A stretch of DNA of 64,000 nucleotides from positions 38,587,279 to 38,651,278 of the forward strand of contig OZ038434.1 in the NCBI GenBank assembly GCA_964036275.1. Reading direction: 5' to 3'. Under the pieces are notes generated by a model. It ran no database searches and was not told where the DNA came from. It saw only the letters and a program-made list of their open reading frames with translations. How positions within the stretch are numbered: position 1 is the first letter of the stretch; each line of letters starts with the position of its first letter. The DNA is from Litoditis marina (taxonomy: Eukaryota > Nematoda > Chromadorea > Rhabditida > Rhabditidae). Shown here one piece after another: positions 52,400 through 63,598 of the stretch. The position numbers and the translations under genes are program-made.

Positions 52400-53144
52400 G
52401 GTGGTACCAGGTTCGTTAAAGTCTCATTCCCCTTTTTGGTTGTCGTTGGATCCTCCTAGGTGTGTGTTAGATTGGGTATTGCATGGTTATCCTTTGAATT
52501 TTGAGAAGTTGCCACAACCGTTCAGAAAGGGTAACCATGTTGCTCCAGGTCATGGGAGTTTCGTTGATTCGGAGGTTGCCCGTATGTTGGAATCAGGGGC
52601 CATCAAAAAGATGGCGTCTGTTCCGCTAGTAGTAAGTCCATTGTTGGTAGTTGATAACGGGAAGAAGCTTCGGCTTATCTTGGACTTATCGGAATTGAAC
52701 AAATCCTTATACAAGGAGAAGGTCAAGTTCGAAGATTTGTCCAAGGTAAAACAAGCGTTTCCGATTAGAGGCTTCGCCACAACAATGGACTTCAAATCGG
52801 GTTACCATCATTTGTCTATTAGGGAAGACTTCCAGAAATATCTGGGGTTTGAGTGGAAAGGGATTTACTATGTGTATACAGTTATGCCCTTTGGTCTCGC
52901 TTCGGCGCCTTTTGCGTTCACGAAGCTCTTCAAGCCTCTGATAGCGAGGTGGAGAAGTCGAGGCATTGGGATGGCCTTATACCTCAATGATCTCATTGTG
53001 TTCGGTGCCTCTCGCCTAGAGACTTCGGAGAGCACTGAGATAATTCTTTCTGATTTATGGGCAGCTGGGGTAGTACTAGCATGGGGGAAGTGTTGTCTGG
53101 TTCCTAATCAAAGGGTACTGTGGTTAGGCTTCGACATGACTTAG
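52383..53144 (+). pseudogene. PAT-like reverse transcriptase, catalytic Asp changed, frame broken
   Basis: Reading in the frame after gag gives a DIRS-type reverse transcriptase: FEKLPQPFRKGNHVAPGHGS, then SPLLVVDNGKKLRLILDLSE, then TTMDFKSGYHHLSI, and VMPFGLASAPFAFTKLF. The catalytic YxDD box reads ALYLNDLIVFG, so the first aspartate is Asn (codon AAT), which should abolish activity. The frame stops at TAG after GFDMT, within a 21-bp tandem duplication (GACTTAGAGAGCGGGAAGTT repeated), and the RNase H part continues in another frame. The true start is unclear; the frame overlaps the end of gag. Confidence 0.85.
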
Positions 53145-53146
53145 AG

Positions 53147-53670
53147 AGCGGGAAGTTTGACTTAGAGAGCGGGAAGTTTCAGGTATCAGTAGCACGGCTA
53201 ACTAAGGTTTTGAAGTTGTTGGCGTGGATGGGTGAAAGCTCTTCTCCCTCCATTGAGTTGCGCCAAAAGGTGATGGGTCATTTGAATTCTATGTGGTTGG
53301 TGCTCGGTCACGAGATAACTTTGAGAACTCGATCTATTATGAAAGTTCTTGCAGATGCTGCTTCTTCTCAAGTCTCTCCGTCTTCTTTTTTCCCACTGTT
53401 ACCTGCTGAGAAGGACGCGATTCGGTTTTGGCAATTCCATCTGCCAAGGACCAGAGCCTGGCTTCAAGACCCAGTGACAGGACACAGTAAGTGCATTTCT
53501 ATTTGGACAGACGCTTCCGCAGTAGCTGTGGGAGGCGTCGTGAAGTCTGAAAAGGGAGTCTTGCTTCATACGTTGTCGTTCAATTTGTCGCCAGACGAGC
53601 AGTCTCAGTCTAGCACCTTTAGAGAAATCTTAGGAGTTTGGCGGGTATTGAATGCTCTTAGGGCCATTCT
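53147..53670 (+). pseudogene. PAT-like element, connection and RNase H, 5' part
   Basis: Continues the reverse transcriptase region in a shifted frame (SGKFQVSVARLTKVLKLLAW). It includes the start of RNase H with CISIWTDASAVAVGGVVKS. It ends at the ATTCT target site where the LTR element is inserted. Confidence 0.85.
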
Positions 53671-54342
53671 TGTCGCAAAGGTGATAATATTGCCTATTCT
53701 AGGTCTACGAGTTACTGCCACGCGGATTGTTTAGATATGTTAACCTTTCAATCAATGTTGTGTTCCGACCCTGTTCCACGACTCCGTAAGCATAATATGA
53801 TGTTACGACACGATTAATTCAGAGAGAGAAACATTGTTGCTTAACACAGCAGAATTCTCAAACACGAACAAGTAATTATATATTGGTTTATCCGTTTAAG
53901 GCAAACACATAACAACGTAAGAAAGATATATGCAATGGGGAGAGGAATGAGAAAGACTCAAAGGAATTAGAATACCCGAAGATGGGAGGTAAACGCTGAG
54001 AATGTTGGGACTCAAATCAACCCGCAATATATGAACTTAAAATACGATTAGACTGCCACCCGTCCATTACGATCTCAATACGAATAACTGATAACAGAGA
54101 ATTACGCGATTTAGTACGATTAGAGCGCTACGGGTTTATTCTATGATTTTATATGTATTGTACGTTTTACGGTTCTAGATACGATCGACATCCTCCGGTC
54201 CTTGCATCATGCAAGAGTGATGACTAAACGGAGCGAGTGGGCGGGGCGTGATAGGGAATTTGCAAGCTGCGCGCTTCGCTGTAAACAGCGTACACGAGCA
54301 TAAACGACATACAGTAATTGCGAATAATTCCTATTCGCAACA
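53671..54342 (-). repeat. 3' LTR of nested LTR element
   Basis: 672 bp, plus-strand start TGTCGCAAAGGTGATAATAT, end ATTCCTATTCGCAACA. No difference from the other LTR was noticed. Confidence 0.94.
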
Positions 54343-54390
54343 CTCCCCCACCGAAAAAGTGAAAACCTCGGCGGAGGGGGGGGGGGGACA
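54343..54390 (-). promoter_or_regulatory. Purine tract and G/C tract inside the 3' LTR
   Basis: On the minus strand a run of C leads through TCCGCCGAGG to GGTGGGGGAG, which directly precedes the LTR and is the likely polypurine tract priming plus-strand synthesis. Confidence 0.6.
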
Positions 54391-56988
54391 TTTGAGAAGT
54401 AATGAGTCTGTCCTTAGACAGACCTCCGCGATGAAATCGTGGGAAGCATCTCAAAAGAACGTTATATACGTTTGACCCTATTGCCGCCTTTTACGATTGT
54501 GTGTTACGAAACGTTGATGTAAGCTGGTAATGTTTTTGTACGGTTATGCGCTCTAACTTTCAAATTGGGTAGCTAGACATATCAGTTAAATGTACAAACA
54601 AAGCTTAAAAGTGACAAAGGATAGGAATAAAAGTACAGAAAATGAAAAGATAACATCACATGCCGCAGTTTCTTTCTTCTTTTCTGCATTCATACATCTC
54701 CTGACGGAGTCCCGTTCAGATAGCTGTCTTCGTTGAAATTCACGGCTGTCCTGTCCACCATTTCTTCATAGCTGCTAGCTGCTGTACGTGCTCACTCGAA
54801 AACACTAGCTTCTCGGTCAAAGTTGATACTATTTCTAAGCGCTTGCACGGATTTATACGAAATTCTAGTTGACTGGTGCGATTCAATTATGGGGAATACG
54901 TTACTGTAAGCCTGTGTAAGAATACTTTTGAAAACGTTGGTTACATATCACGATCTATACGAATAGTTCATTCACGACTTTGTGACACTGATAGAAGTTG
55001 ATATTACTGAGAATTTTACGTTAATACTTTACGAACTACTACTCAACTCCAGGAACACGTTCATCGTTTCACTATTTCAGGTGAAGGATGTGTACGACAA
55101 ATAGTACTCCATTTCTCGTGAATTGCGTGTGGTTCGCATCATGCGTAATTGAGCACTCGTTCGTAAGATCGTAAGGAAGCGTAGTAACCTAATACGTATG
55201 AAACGCATAGATTTACGTAAGATCGTTACGATATGCCTGAAATTGGAATACGATGTGGTACGAATACGGATTTCGATGCGATTTCTACGAATTATAGTGT
55301 TTTGTGATTGAATAAATCAACGATAATTGCTGTCAGAACCTTTCAGTCAGAAGCTGAAGTCAGAAGCTGTTAGAAAGAAGTGAATTAGTTACGAATTTGA
55401 GCTGATTTTTGGCATGTATTAAAAATCGGTACACTCAATGGTCGATGCAGAAGTTGATACGGTATGGTTGAACGGTTTTACTAAGATTCATTCTCTCATG
55501 GGAATAACGGTCATGTAGGTAGATCAAATATGGTTACTAAAGGATCTTCCCTTGACGAATTTAGATGATTTTGAAAATAAAAGTTTTCTAACGTTTCGCT
55601 ACGCTCTCTCTAATGGTGGTCAATCAATATCTACTGGTAGTAACTAGTAAATACGTTTGACATTGAAATGATGATTTCCAGATCATATTCCGGATACGTA
55701 TCGTTCAAAAACGTTAATAAACGAATGAAACTATGAAACTTATTAAGGTAGAATCGCTTGCATTTTTACGAATTGAAACGGTACATTATGAATACATACG
55801 ATTAAGCAAAAGTTTCAGCGGCTTCGATATGATACGAGTTAGGGACAACGACAAAATAGTAAGCATACCTCCATTCAATCATTTTCTGGCCGCTCCTTGT
55901 GATGTGGTGCGTTGACTGATCCCTTCTCGCTTCAGCTCATGCCACTTGTCCTTGTAGTTGACCATATGCCCGAGCGGCGGTTGGTTCCGCTATGGGTGGT
56001 ACATTGGCCGCAACGCTTTTGTCGAAGTTCGGTACATAGTAAGCGACGGCGGATTTTCATGGAACTTGGGACTTCTTGTTACGTTAGCTTTCTGGTATTC
56101 AGTACGATATTCAAACGTTTTCAGTTCTTGAACGTGATTCTAAAGCTTTTACGAGCATGTTCGTGTTGAACGCATTATACAAGTCGGTACGTTTTGTTTC
56201 ATGATTTGACTTAGAATTTACATCTAGCGGACCTTCCGATTTGTTCGCTAATATCTAATGAATAGTCACGATTGTAAGTATGATCTGCATGAAACAGTGT
56301 TGAGTCAACTGAGGACCAGTTTCGTGAATTATGCATGGTTTGTATGAAATATTACGTGATGGACCACGTTGGAACTATTGAGATCACGGGACCGGAAAAT
56401 AGTGACGTTAAGATATTGACGACTGAGAATAATAAGATAGTGGCGGTTGTAAATAAGTTGTTTTTACGATTTACAACTTCTAAAATGAGCGAATGATACG
56501 GATAGCTGTTACGAATACTATATGAACGGAATAAGTACGAGTATACTATCATAACTGAATCGTCTCAGTTTGATAGAAGTGAGATTAAAAAGGACATCAC
56601 ATAGTTGTGACTGTTAGGTAAAACGATAATTACGTTGCATCATATGATCAAATTAATTAATCATCCTGTAATCGGCATCTACGATTCTCGATGTCGCCAG
56701 TAGATGCATTGAGCGGATAACGAGATTTATTTTGAAGGAAATGTCGATCACTACGTATAAACTACGAGTTTCCAGCTCAGTTGTGAATAAGATAATGGTT
56801 GTCCTATATTGCCGAGTTTGTTGAAGTTTACTACGACCCGAGAAGAACTTTTTTCCTCTGATCATGTTCCTTTTACTAGATCAAGATGAATAGATGATTA
56901 TTATACGATGTGGTTCGCCTTTACGGTAAACACAAATGGTTGAATTTGGTGGTCTCAAATTTACGAATGAAAAAGATTAGGCTACGAT

Positions 56989-57285
56989 TTAGGAGTACGG
57001 ATAAGAAATGCGAACAATATATGAGAAGGCATAATTAAAAAATAATACCTGTACTGATTTCACTGAAGTTCCGCTCGCTTTTCTTCTTTCATTGGTGACT
57101 TGCGGTTTTGGCGAAACGACAGTTTGTTCACATTCTTCGTCCTGGGAGTAGGCTGGCGGCTCGCCTCGTGCGATGATTGGCGACAAAGTTGTTCTCACAG
57201 AAATGAATGTTCCTTCATTGTACGAATTAGTGGGTTGGTGACGTTCAATACGAGGTACTGGTTCCTCTCTAGAAGGTGAGAACAC
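56989..57285 (-). other. Open frame with splice donor in LTR element interior
   Basis: A 98-codon frame rich in Pro, Glu and Ser (MFSPSREEPVPRIERHQPTN) crosses a good donor (GTACAG/GTATTA). It may be a gag remnant or captured host exon; I recognise no family. Confidence 0.25.
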
Positions 57286-57688
57286 GAATACGTCTTTGAT
57301 ATGACATTTCTAGAACAGTTGATTCATAAGATAAACATGGGAGGATGACTACGTTACGATTCAATAATGATCGTACAATAAAATGAGTTCCGGAAATCCT
57401 CGCGCTCATTCTGAATCTTCTACGTTTAATCAGTTACGGTTTAGCTGTCGAGACATAGGTATGAACAGACGTACGATCCAAACGTGTTGTGTATACAACG
57501 GTGACGTTAATTAAGGTATTTACGAGATGGAGATGGATTGACTATTTGAGAAACGATTTTTTTTACGTGGACGGAGGTGTTAAAATACGTTTAGTACGGA
57601 ACGATGAATAATTAACGAGTGTGCATACAATGAAATAATACTGTGTCGCCTTTGTACGTGAGAAAATCGACGGTCACGATTGTCTTCG

Positions 57689-57907
57689 CTATTTGCTGCT
57701 ACTATTACGGACCCATCGGGGGCTGTTGGAAGGCTCACGTGCTGAGACTCTATTGCCTGATCCGTAAAGGACTGATTTTCTTTTAGTGTGAGCGCCCTTC
57801 CCCGCCTTTATACAAGTACCCCGCTGCATAGCAGACCGCGCCTCCTGGCTACGTGGGTCCCGTCTGCTGGGAGAAAACGTGATGACACGGGTCTGACGAG
57901 CGATCAA
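57689..57907 (-). other. GC-richer 72-codon frame near the 5' LTR
   Basis: Basic frame (MIARQTRVITFSPSRRDPRS) in a block less rich in TACG and richer in GC than the rest of the interior. It could be the start of a gag gene that has otherwise been lost; unsupported by any recognised motif. Confidence 0.2.
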
Positions 57908-58183
57908 CCTCGTTCCTTAAGGGAATGAAACTAACGGTAAAGCAGATGTTGCTATGATGTAGTTAAATTCCTGGGAGTCCCCAATGTTATATACGTTAAT
58001 AATTACATGATATCACGAATTTTGCCGAGTACCAATCCCGGACACCATTCTCTGTAATGGCCTTACCGATCGCAGCAAGTTCGCTAAGATAAAACGCTTG
58101 AAACACGGTTTCTCATGAGGGTTATACGATTTACAAAATTCCGTAACGGTTGACGCAAGATAACACGATGCGGCTGGGCCGTA

Positions 58184-58197
58184 CGGCCGATGCACCA
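58184..58197 (-). promoter_or_regulatory. tRNA primer-binding site of nested LTR element
   Basis: Minus strand TGGTGCATCGGCCG directly follows the 5' LTR, identical to the site of the Pao/BEL element at 26.8 kb and complementary to a tRNA-Gly-like 3' end. Confidence 0.82.
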
Positions 58198-58869
58198 TGT
58201 CGCAAAGGTGATAATATTGCCTATTCTAGGTCTACGAGTTACTGCCACGCGGATTGTTTAGATATGTTAACCTTTCAATCAATGTTGTGTTCCGACCCTG
58301 TTCCACGACTCCGTAAGCATAATATGATGTTACGACACGATTAATTCAGAGAGAGAAACATTGTTGCTTAACACAGCAGAATTCTCAAACACGAACAAGT
58401 AATTATATATTGGTTTATCCGTTTAAGGCAAACACATAACAACGTAAGAAAGATATATGCAATGGGGAGAGGAATGAGAAAGACTCAAAGGAATTAGAAT
58501 ACCCGAAGATGGGAGGTAAACGCTGAGAATGTTGGGACTCAAATCAACCCGCAATATATGAACTTAAAATACGATTAGACTGCCACCCGTCCATTACGAT
58601 CTCAATACGAATAACTGATAACAGAGAATTACGCGATTTAGTACGATTAGAGCGCTACGGGTTTATTCTATGATTTTATATGTATTGTACGTTTTACGGT
58701 TCTAGATACGATCGACATCCTCCGGTCCTTGCATCATGCAAGAGTGATGACTAAACGGAGCGAGTGGGCGGGGCGTGATAGGGAATTTGCAAGCTGCGCG
58801 CTTCGCTGTAAACAGCGTACACGAGCATAAACGACATACAGTAATTGCGAATAATTCCTATTCGCAACA
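58198..58869 (-). repeat. 5' LTR of nested LTR element
   Basis: 672 bp, matching 53671-54342; followed by the ATTCT target duplication. Confidence 0.94.
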
Positions 58870-58874
58870 ATTCT

Positions 58875-59538
58875 AGTTGACACTGTCATTCTGTTACGTA
58901 TAGATAATCAGGGAGCAGTTTCCATTCTGAGTAAAGGGAGTTTTGTATTAGAGTTGAATGAAATTGCATTGTTAGTCAATGATCTGATGAGGGATTTGCA
59001 TTCTTCGTTAAGCGTAGGATGGGTACCGAGGGACTTGAATGAGGAAGCTGACGCAGCAAGTAGGGTAGTAGATTTTGATGACTGGTGTATAGCTGAGTGG
59101 GTGTTCAATATCATTGTGAACAGATGGACTCACCCAGAGTTAGATGCCTTTGCAGACGAGTCTAACAGAAAATGCTTCAGATTCTGCAGTAAGTCGTTTT
59201 CGTCAGCCCTCGGGTACGAAGGGAACGCGTTCTCCTCCCAAGCTGCCTGGTCTTCCTCGTGTTCATGGTGGGTTCCGCCAATCTCAGATATTGCTTCTAC
59301 GTTGGCCTACATCAAAAGGTTCAATGCTAAAGGCATTCTAGGTGTGCCGCTATGGCCCTCTCACCCTTCATATCAGCTACTGCGGCAAGCAAACGGCTGG
59401 CTGCCGCAAGTTAACGACGTAGTGATTTTCTCTAAGGGTGAGCAATTGTTTCGCCCTACTGTATCAGTAAGTGACGGCCCCTTTTCGAGCCAATTTGCAC
59501 AGTCGGATTTTGCTTTCTTCCGTTTCAACGGCGTCTAA
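58875..59538 (+). pseudogene. PAT-like element, RNase H 3' part and following domain
   Basis: Reading resumes in the same frame as before the insertion, apart from the target duplication. LLRIDNQGAVSIL and SVGWVPRDLNEEADAASR are the end of RNase H; HPELDAFADESNRKCFRFCS and the following sequence match the region that trails RNase H in DIRS-order elements. Ends with a stop after FRFNGV, just before split repeat B1. Insertion of the LTR element has disrupted the gene. Confidence 0.85.
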
Positions 59539-59562
59539 TCCCTCTCTCTTAGAGCTAACTAT

Positions 59563-59720
59563 TTCCCGGTTTCTTAATAAATTTATTACTTAGTCGTGTT
59601 TTGTTGTGTTTTGGTCGTAGAGTCTCGGCCGGTTGGTACTTAGTCAATTGTCAGCGAGGAGCTGAAAATGGTTTTGTCTCTACGAGAAGCTTTCGTAGGA
59701 AGCGTACGAGGCGAGACAAA
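59563..59720 (+). repeat. PAT-like element, split repeat B1
   Basis: 158 bp from TTCCCGGTTTCTTAATAAAT to CGTACGAGGCGAGACAAA, matching 61551-61708. AATAAA near its start may act as a poly(A) signal for the upstream genes. Confidence 0.92.
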
Positions 59721-59964
59721 GTACATTTTCGGCGACGAGTGCGGATTGACTAAAGGACCAAGCGGCCTGACGCGCAGGGTGCGGCGGAAAGGGTCCCGCC
59801 GCGACAAGTCGGTAAAAGTACAGTAGTAATAGGATTTGTTTTTAGGATAAAATTTCCTTTTTGGTTTTCGAAAATTTATTGTCATTCCGGTGTCTACCTG
59901 TGTAGTATTCGGTAAGTTTTCTTCGTGGTGTTCGTTTTCAAGTTTGTTGTTTTCGTTCTGCTGT
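59721..59964 (+). repeat. PAT-like element, split repeat A2
   Basis: 244 bp copy of the left terminal repeat, directly joined to B1. Confidence 0.93.
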
Positions 59965-60049
59965 CAGTAACGAGCTAGAGTAACCAAGAGGTCTCGGGCG
60001 TTCAGATCCCCCCTCCCGCCCACAAGGTGTTTACGTCACGTGTTTTCAG

Positions 60050-61365
60050 CCAAGTGGAACCCGCAGTTCTCGACGTTGAAAGCCCTGGCGTACAGCGGCG
60101 GTCTGTCCAAGGAGCTGGTCGCAGCCCATAAGCTAGTGGCCAACAATTTGGCGGCTTCTACTCGTGCCAATTACGAACTAGCTTGGGCTCGGTTCAAGTC
60201 GTGGGCCGAGGAGGCCGGTCTCGATCTGGATCCACCCAGTTTCGCTCTGTTCCTAGGTGAGTGCTGTTTCTGTTACAGTAGTTATGGGAATCTGATACTA
60301 GTCACTTGGTTAGATCAAGGAAGTGTGAGTTTTTGGGGTCCACCCTGGTTTTGCCATTGGGTAGCTGTGTTCTATGCTTAATAGGTCTATCCCAGCGGCC
60401 TTGGCTGAGGAGAAGGGACCGTCGTTTCTGGCTGGTTCGCTGTCAGCGTACCATTACATGAGAGGAGATGTGTTGGCGGCCCATCCGCAATGGCAAAACT
60501 TCTGTTTTGCCATGGTCCAGGGTCACCGAAAGTCGTCGGTCCCGGTTCCTTGGTTGGTAGCGTCTTCGGATGAGTTGGTTCGGCTGCTGAACGCAGCGGG
60601 TGCGTTTCCGGGATGGTCGGAGAGTCGCTCAAACAGGGCGAAACGTCTGCTGACTCTGTTGTTCGGAGGGCTGCTTCGCATAGGAGAAGCGGTGGCGCTG
60701 TCTTGGGAGGACTGCGAAGTTTCCGAAGAGGAGGTTGCGATCAACATCAAGGTGGGTGTTCTACGTTGATTGTTAAGGCTTCAATCCAACCGGTCGCGTG
60801 TCTCCCCTCGTCCAATTTGGTGTGACTAAGTCTATTTATACTTAACGGCGAAGTTAAGAGGCAGTTTGTTGTTGTTGATGTTTCAGTATTGTTTGTCCGG
60901 AGAAGTTCTATAGGGCTAATTTCGCTAGGGCGAGTTCGGTAAGGGATAGAGAACGGTTCTTTTTTGTTTCCTTGTCGGATTAGGGAGTTATTATGTGCTA
61001 AAGTCGTGCCTTACTTTCAGAGATCCAAGACTGACCAGGCCGGCGTGGGAGCGGTGGTAGCTTTCCGCATTCCCTTGGAGTGTCGGTCGGCATGGGCTCC
61101 TTCCACGGGCAGGGTCTTGCCTTCTTCGGAAGGTACGTCGTGGTCTCCCGGCGCTGCGAATGCAGAGCTAAGAAGATTGTGTCAGGAGGCGGGAACCAGG
61201 AGGCTCTCTGCTCACTCGTTCCGTCGCGGAGGTGCCACAAGAGCAGTCGAACGCGGAGTGCACCCGGATGTCCTCCTCGCCATGGGGCGTTGGAAGTCGT
61301 CAGAATCTACAAGGCCGTACGTCCGCCCATCTAAGCAAGCTCTCTTGGAGGCCTCCATCCTATGA
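60050..61365 (+). CDS. PAT-like tyrosine recombinase
   Basis: Exons 60050-60256, 60396-60751 and 61021-61365 join in phase. The N-terminal part is a SAM-like core-binding domain (LAASTRANYELAWARFKSWA). The catalytic half shows LLFGGLLRIGEAVALSW (first Arg), SAHSFRRGGATRAV (HxxR) and MGRWKSSESTRPYV with Trp and the probable nucleophile Tyr. These are the expected R-H-R-H/W-Y residues. The first listed exon begins with a partial codon after TGTTTTCAG, so a short upstream exon is missing. The protein would integrate the circular DNA copy of the element. No stop interrupts these exons. Confidence 0.85.
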
Positions 61366-61550
61366 TCTTCGCCCTTCCCGTTACTGTTGTGTGGTTTCCT
61401 CTTGTTTTGTTTTGTTTTGTTGTTTATCTTAATCTTTGCGCCCAGGCGTATTGCAGGTTCCTCGTCGCACCCTTCGCGGTCCCACAGGACACCTTCTCGT
61501 TGCAATCGTCTGTGGTTTAAATACTTCACATGTAGTACATCGTTCTATCG

Positions 61551-61708
61551 TTCCCGGTTTCTTAATAAATTTATTACTTAGTCGTGTTTTGTTGTGTTTT
61601 GGTCGTAGAGTCTCGGCCGGTTGGTACTTAGTCAATTGTCAGCGAGGAGCTGAAAATGGTTTTGTCTCTACGAGAAGCTTTCGTAGGAAGCGTACGAGGC
61701 GAGACAAA
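61551..61708 (+). repeat. PAT-like element, split repeat B2 (right end)
   Basis: 158-bp copy of B1; the element ends with GAGGCGAGACAAA before unique sequence CAGTTTTACC. Confidence 0.92.
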
Positions 61709-62431
61709 CAGTTTTACCGCCGCGATAGTTTTTCTGTGTGCCGTCAGGCCTACAGCGTGGTACGCGGGCGCATTTTGAATGAGACGTCGGGTTACTGTGG
61801 GGCACTTATAAATTTACAATTTTTGAATTCTTTCTTTATTTTTGGTTGTATTTCGTTTTTTTTCAATGTTTTTGTTCATTTAACACGGTTCCGTATTTGT
61901 AAGTTTCTGTTCTGGTCGAAAAATAGGTGAGAATCAAGTATATGGTCGAGAAATTATGATTTGAAACCGCATCAAAAATATGCCGATTATTAACCTAACT
62001 TTTTTGATTGTTTCAACAAATCAACTCCGTTGTTTAGTTCCTAATTTTTAATGATCGTAGGCGCTTGTGTTTTGTTTAGTGCAATCGCCCTCTTTCTGAA
62101 TGTAAGATGTATCTTTTGTGTATTTCATTGCTATAATTTACATGCCAGAGTTCATTGTTTCAAATAGTTTATAGTTAGGTATAATGTTTTGATAGAATAG
62201 CTTTTCACTATTTACCAGCATCCACCAAATAGTACAATTCAGTGTCGAAAGAGTCGGACTTCTTGGTAATGAATAAACAGTAGCAGCATCCTGGCTGCAC
62301 TAATTAATTCACCATCAGAATTAAAACCCCACCTGCTCTGAGATTTCATGGTTCTGTGTGTCGATATTTGACTCGCGTGTCAATTCATATTCTTTGCTTT
62401 TATTCGTTGTTTGATTGCTGTTTTTACAGAC
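61709..62431. other. Spacer after the PAT-like element
   Basis: AT-rich sequence with no recognised exon; presumably includes the promoter of the rightmost gene. Confidence 0.4.
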
Positions 62432-63598
62432 ATGGTCGCCCTTACTTTGTATCTTCCTGGAGAAGTCTTGGAGCGTCTTTTCCTGCCCAATTCGCTCCTG
62501 ATCAACAGGATCTACACCTTCAACGGTTAGTTTGTCTCGTATATATGTTGTGCATTTTTCTTGCTTAATTGATAGAAATTCGTTAAATAGAAGGGCTAAC
62601 AATCAAATGATTTATCTGAGTCATTAAAAGTTGCAGAAGTTTCCATGTTACCGAGAATGGTACAATGTAGGCGCGACATCTACTTGACAGGGGAGATGAG
62701 ATCCTGAACTCTCTTTTCAAGTATGATCCTAGGATCCGATGAACATTGAAAAAATTTCTGTAGTTCTCGGGGAGTTGATTAGAGAGGATCTTAAACTCTT
62801 CACTTGTTTTTATGTTCAAAGTTTTTTCTAGTTCAGAAAAATTTCACTTGTGATACAGAAGAACCGTGAAATGAGATGCTGAGTGTGAGACAGGCAACTT
62901 GTTTTTGTTTGAGTAAATTATGTTTTAGATGTTGAAGTGCAACTCATCAAAAAAGATTGTTTTGCAATGCAACAGCAGAGTGCTTGTTTTTCTGTGGGGA
63001 ACAAATTAGTTTGAGTTACTTATCTAGTTTCAGAATGCCGAAATCCTGTTAGAAGACGATGAGTTGGACTAGTTCGAAAAGGCAGACGGAATTTTATTTA
63101 TCTTCATGGAGGTGAGCTCTTGATTTCTGGATTATTGTTATACTCTGTTTTACCAATCGATGTTCTTCTACATTATTCCGTCAAATATTTAGGAGGTTTT
63201 TTCTAATGTATCATTCATTGTATGAGTTCCAAACTTTGAGATTTTGTAGTAGTAACACTAGTAAAGGTGCAGAAGACCACCAAAGTGGTGGAACAAACTA
63301 TATAGAGGCCTTGATGTCCTATGTTCATTATAGCAGATGTAGCTCTGAGCTAGTTTTACACTACCTTACTATCTGGTAAAAGTTTACTTATTGTTGTAAG
63401 CAAATGCAATATGCAAATCAGACTGCTTGAAAATTTGTGAATTGTGATTTGGATAAGACAGCTCAGTCCGCGGGATAAAATAGTAGTCAACATTTGGAGA
63501 GGACTGTTCTTATTATTTTATGTCGTTTTAGACTGCCGAAAGCGAGGAGTTCGCCGAGTGCGGGACCCTGAGGAAGTTTTACATCTTGAAGAGAAGAG
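62432..63598 (+). CDS. Unrecognised gene, first two exons (continues right)
   Basis: Exon 1 (62432-62525) starts at an ATG two bases after a TTTTTACAG acceptor, a likely trans-splice or 5' UTR splice site, and encodes MVALTLYLPGEVLERLFLPN followed by SLLINRIYTFN. Exon 2 (63532-63598) continues in phase as DCRKRGVRRVRDPEEVLHLE then EK, with a GTGAGC donor. LPGEVLERLF is faintly F-box-like, but that is too short to call. Between them, at 63034, an acceptor-preceded block starts TGCCGAAATCC, resembling the beginning of exon 2 but soon reaching a stop. The gene should continue beyond the last exon seen and perhaps beyond the window. Confidence 0.5.

Larger units (their letters stand above)
53671..58869 (-). 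mobile_element. Non-autonomous LTR element nested in the PAT-like element
   Basis: Element of 5199 bp bounded by 672-bp direct repeats (53671-54342 and 58198-58869) with TG/CA ends, flanked by the 5-bp target duplication ATTCT (53666-53670 and 58870-58874). The primer-binding site on the minus strand (TGGTGCATCGGCCG next to the right LTR) and the purine tract GGTGGGGGAG beside the left LTR set the orientation to minus. The 3.86-kb interior has no gag or pol frame that I can recognise; the longest frames are about 100 codons. The LTRs look identical, so insertion is recent. The tetranucleotide TACG is conspicuously frequent throughout. Confidence 0.92.
50752..61708 (+). mobile_element. PAT-like (DIRS-order) tyrosine-recombinase retrotransposon
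   Basis: The element shows the split direct repeat layout of PAT elements: A1, then gag, reverse transcriptase and RNase H, then B1 joined to A2, then tyrosine recombinase, then B2. A copies are 244 bp each and B copies 158 bp each, with no visible differences between copies. Without the LTR element inserted in its RNase H region it would be about 5.75 kb. No target-site duplication is apparent at the outer ends, as expected for recombinase-mediated insertion. Several genes contain introns. A substituted reverse-transcriptase catalytic motif and a frame break suggest this copy is inactive. Confidence 0.92.

Noticed and set aside
60387..61529. Minus-strand frames opposite the recombinase
   Set aside because: They are shadows of the GC-rich recombinase exons.
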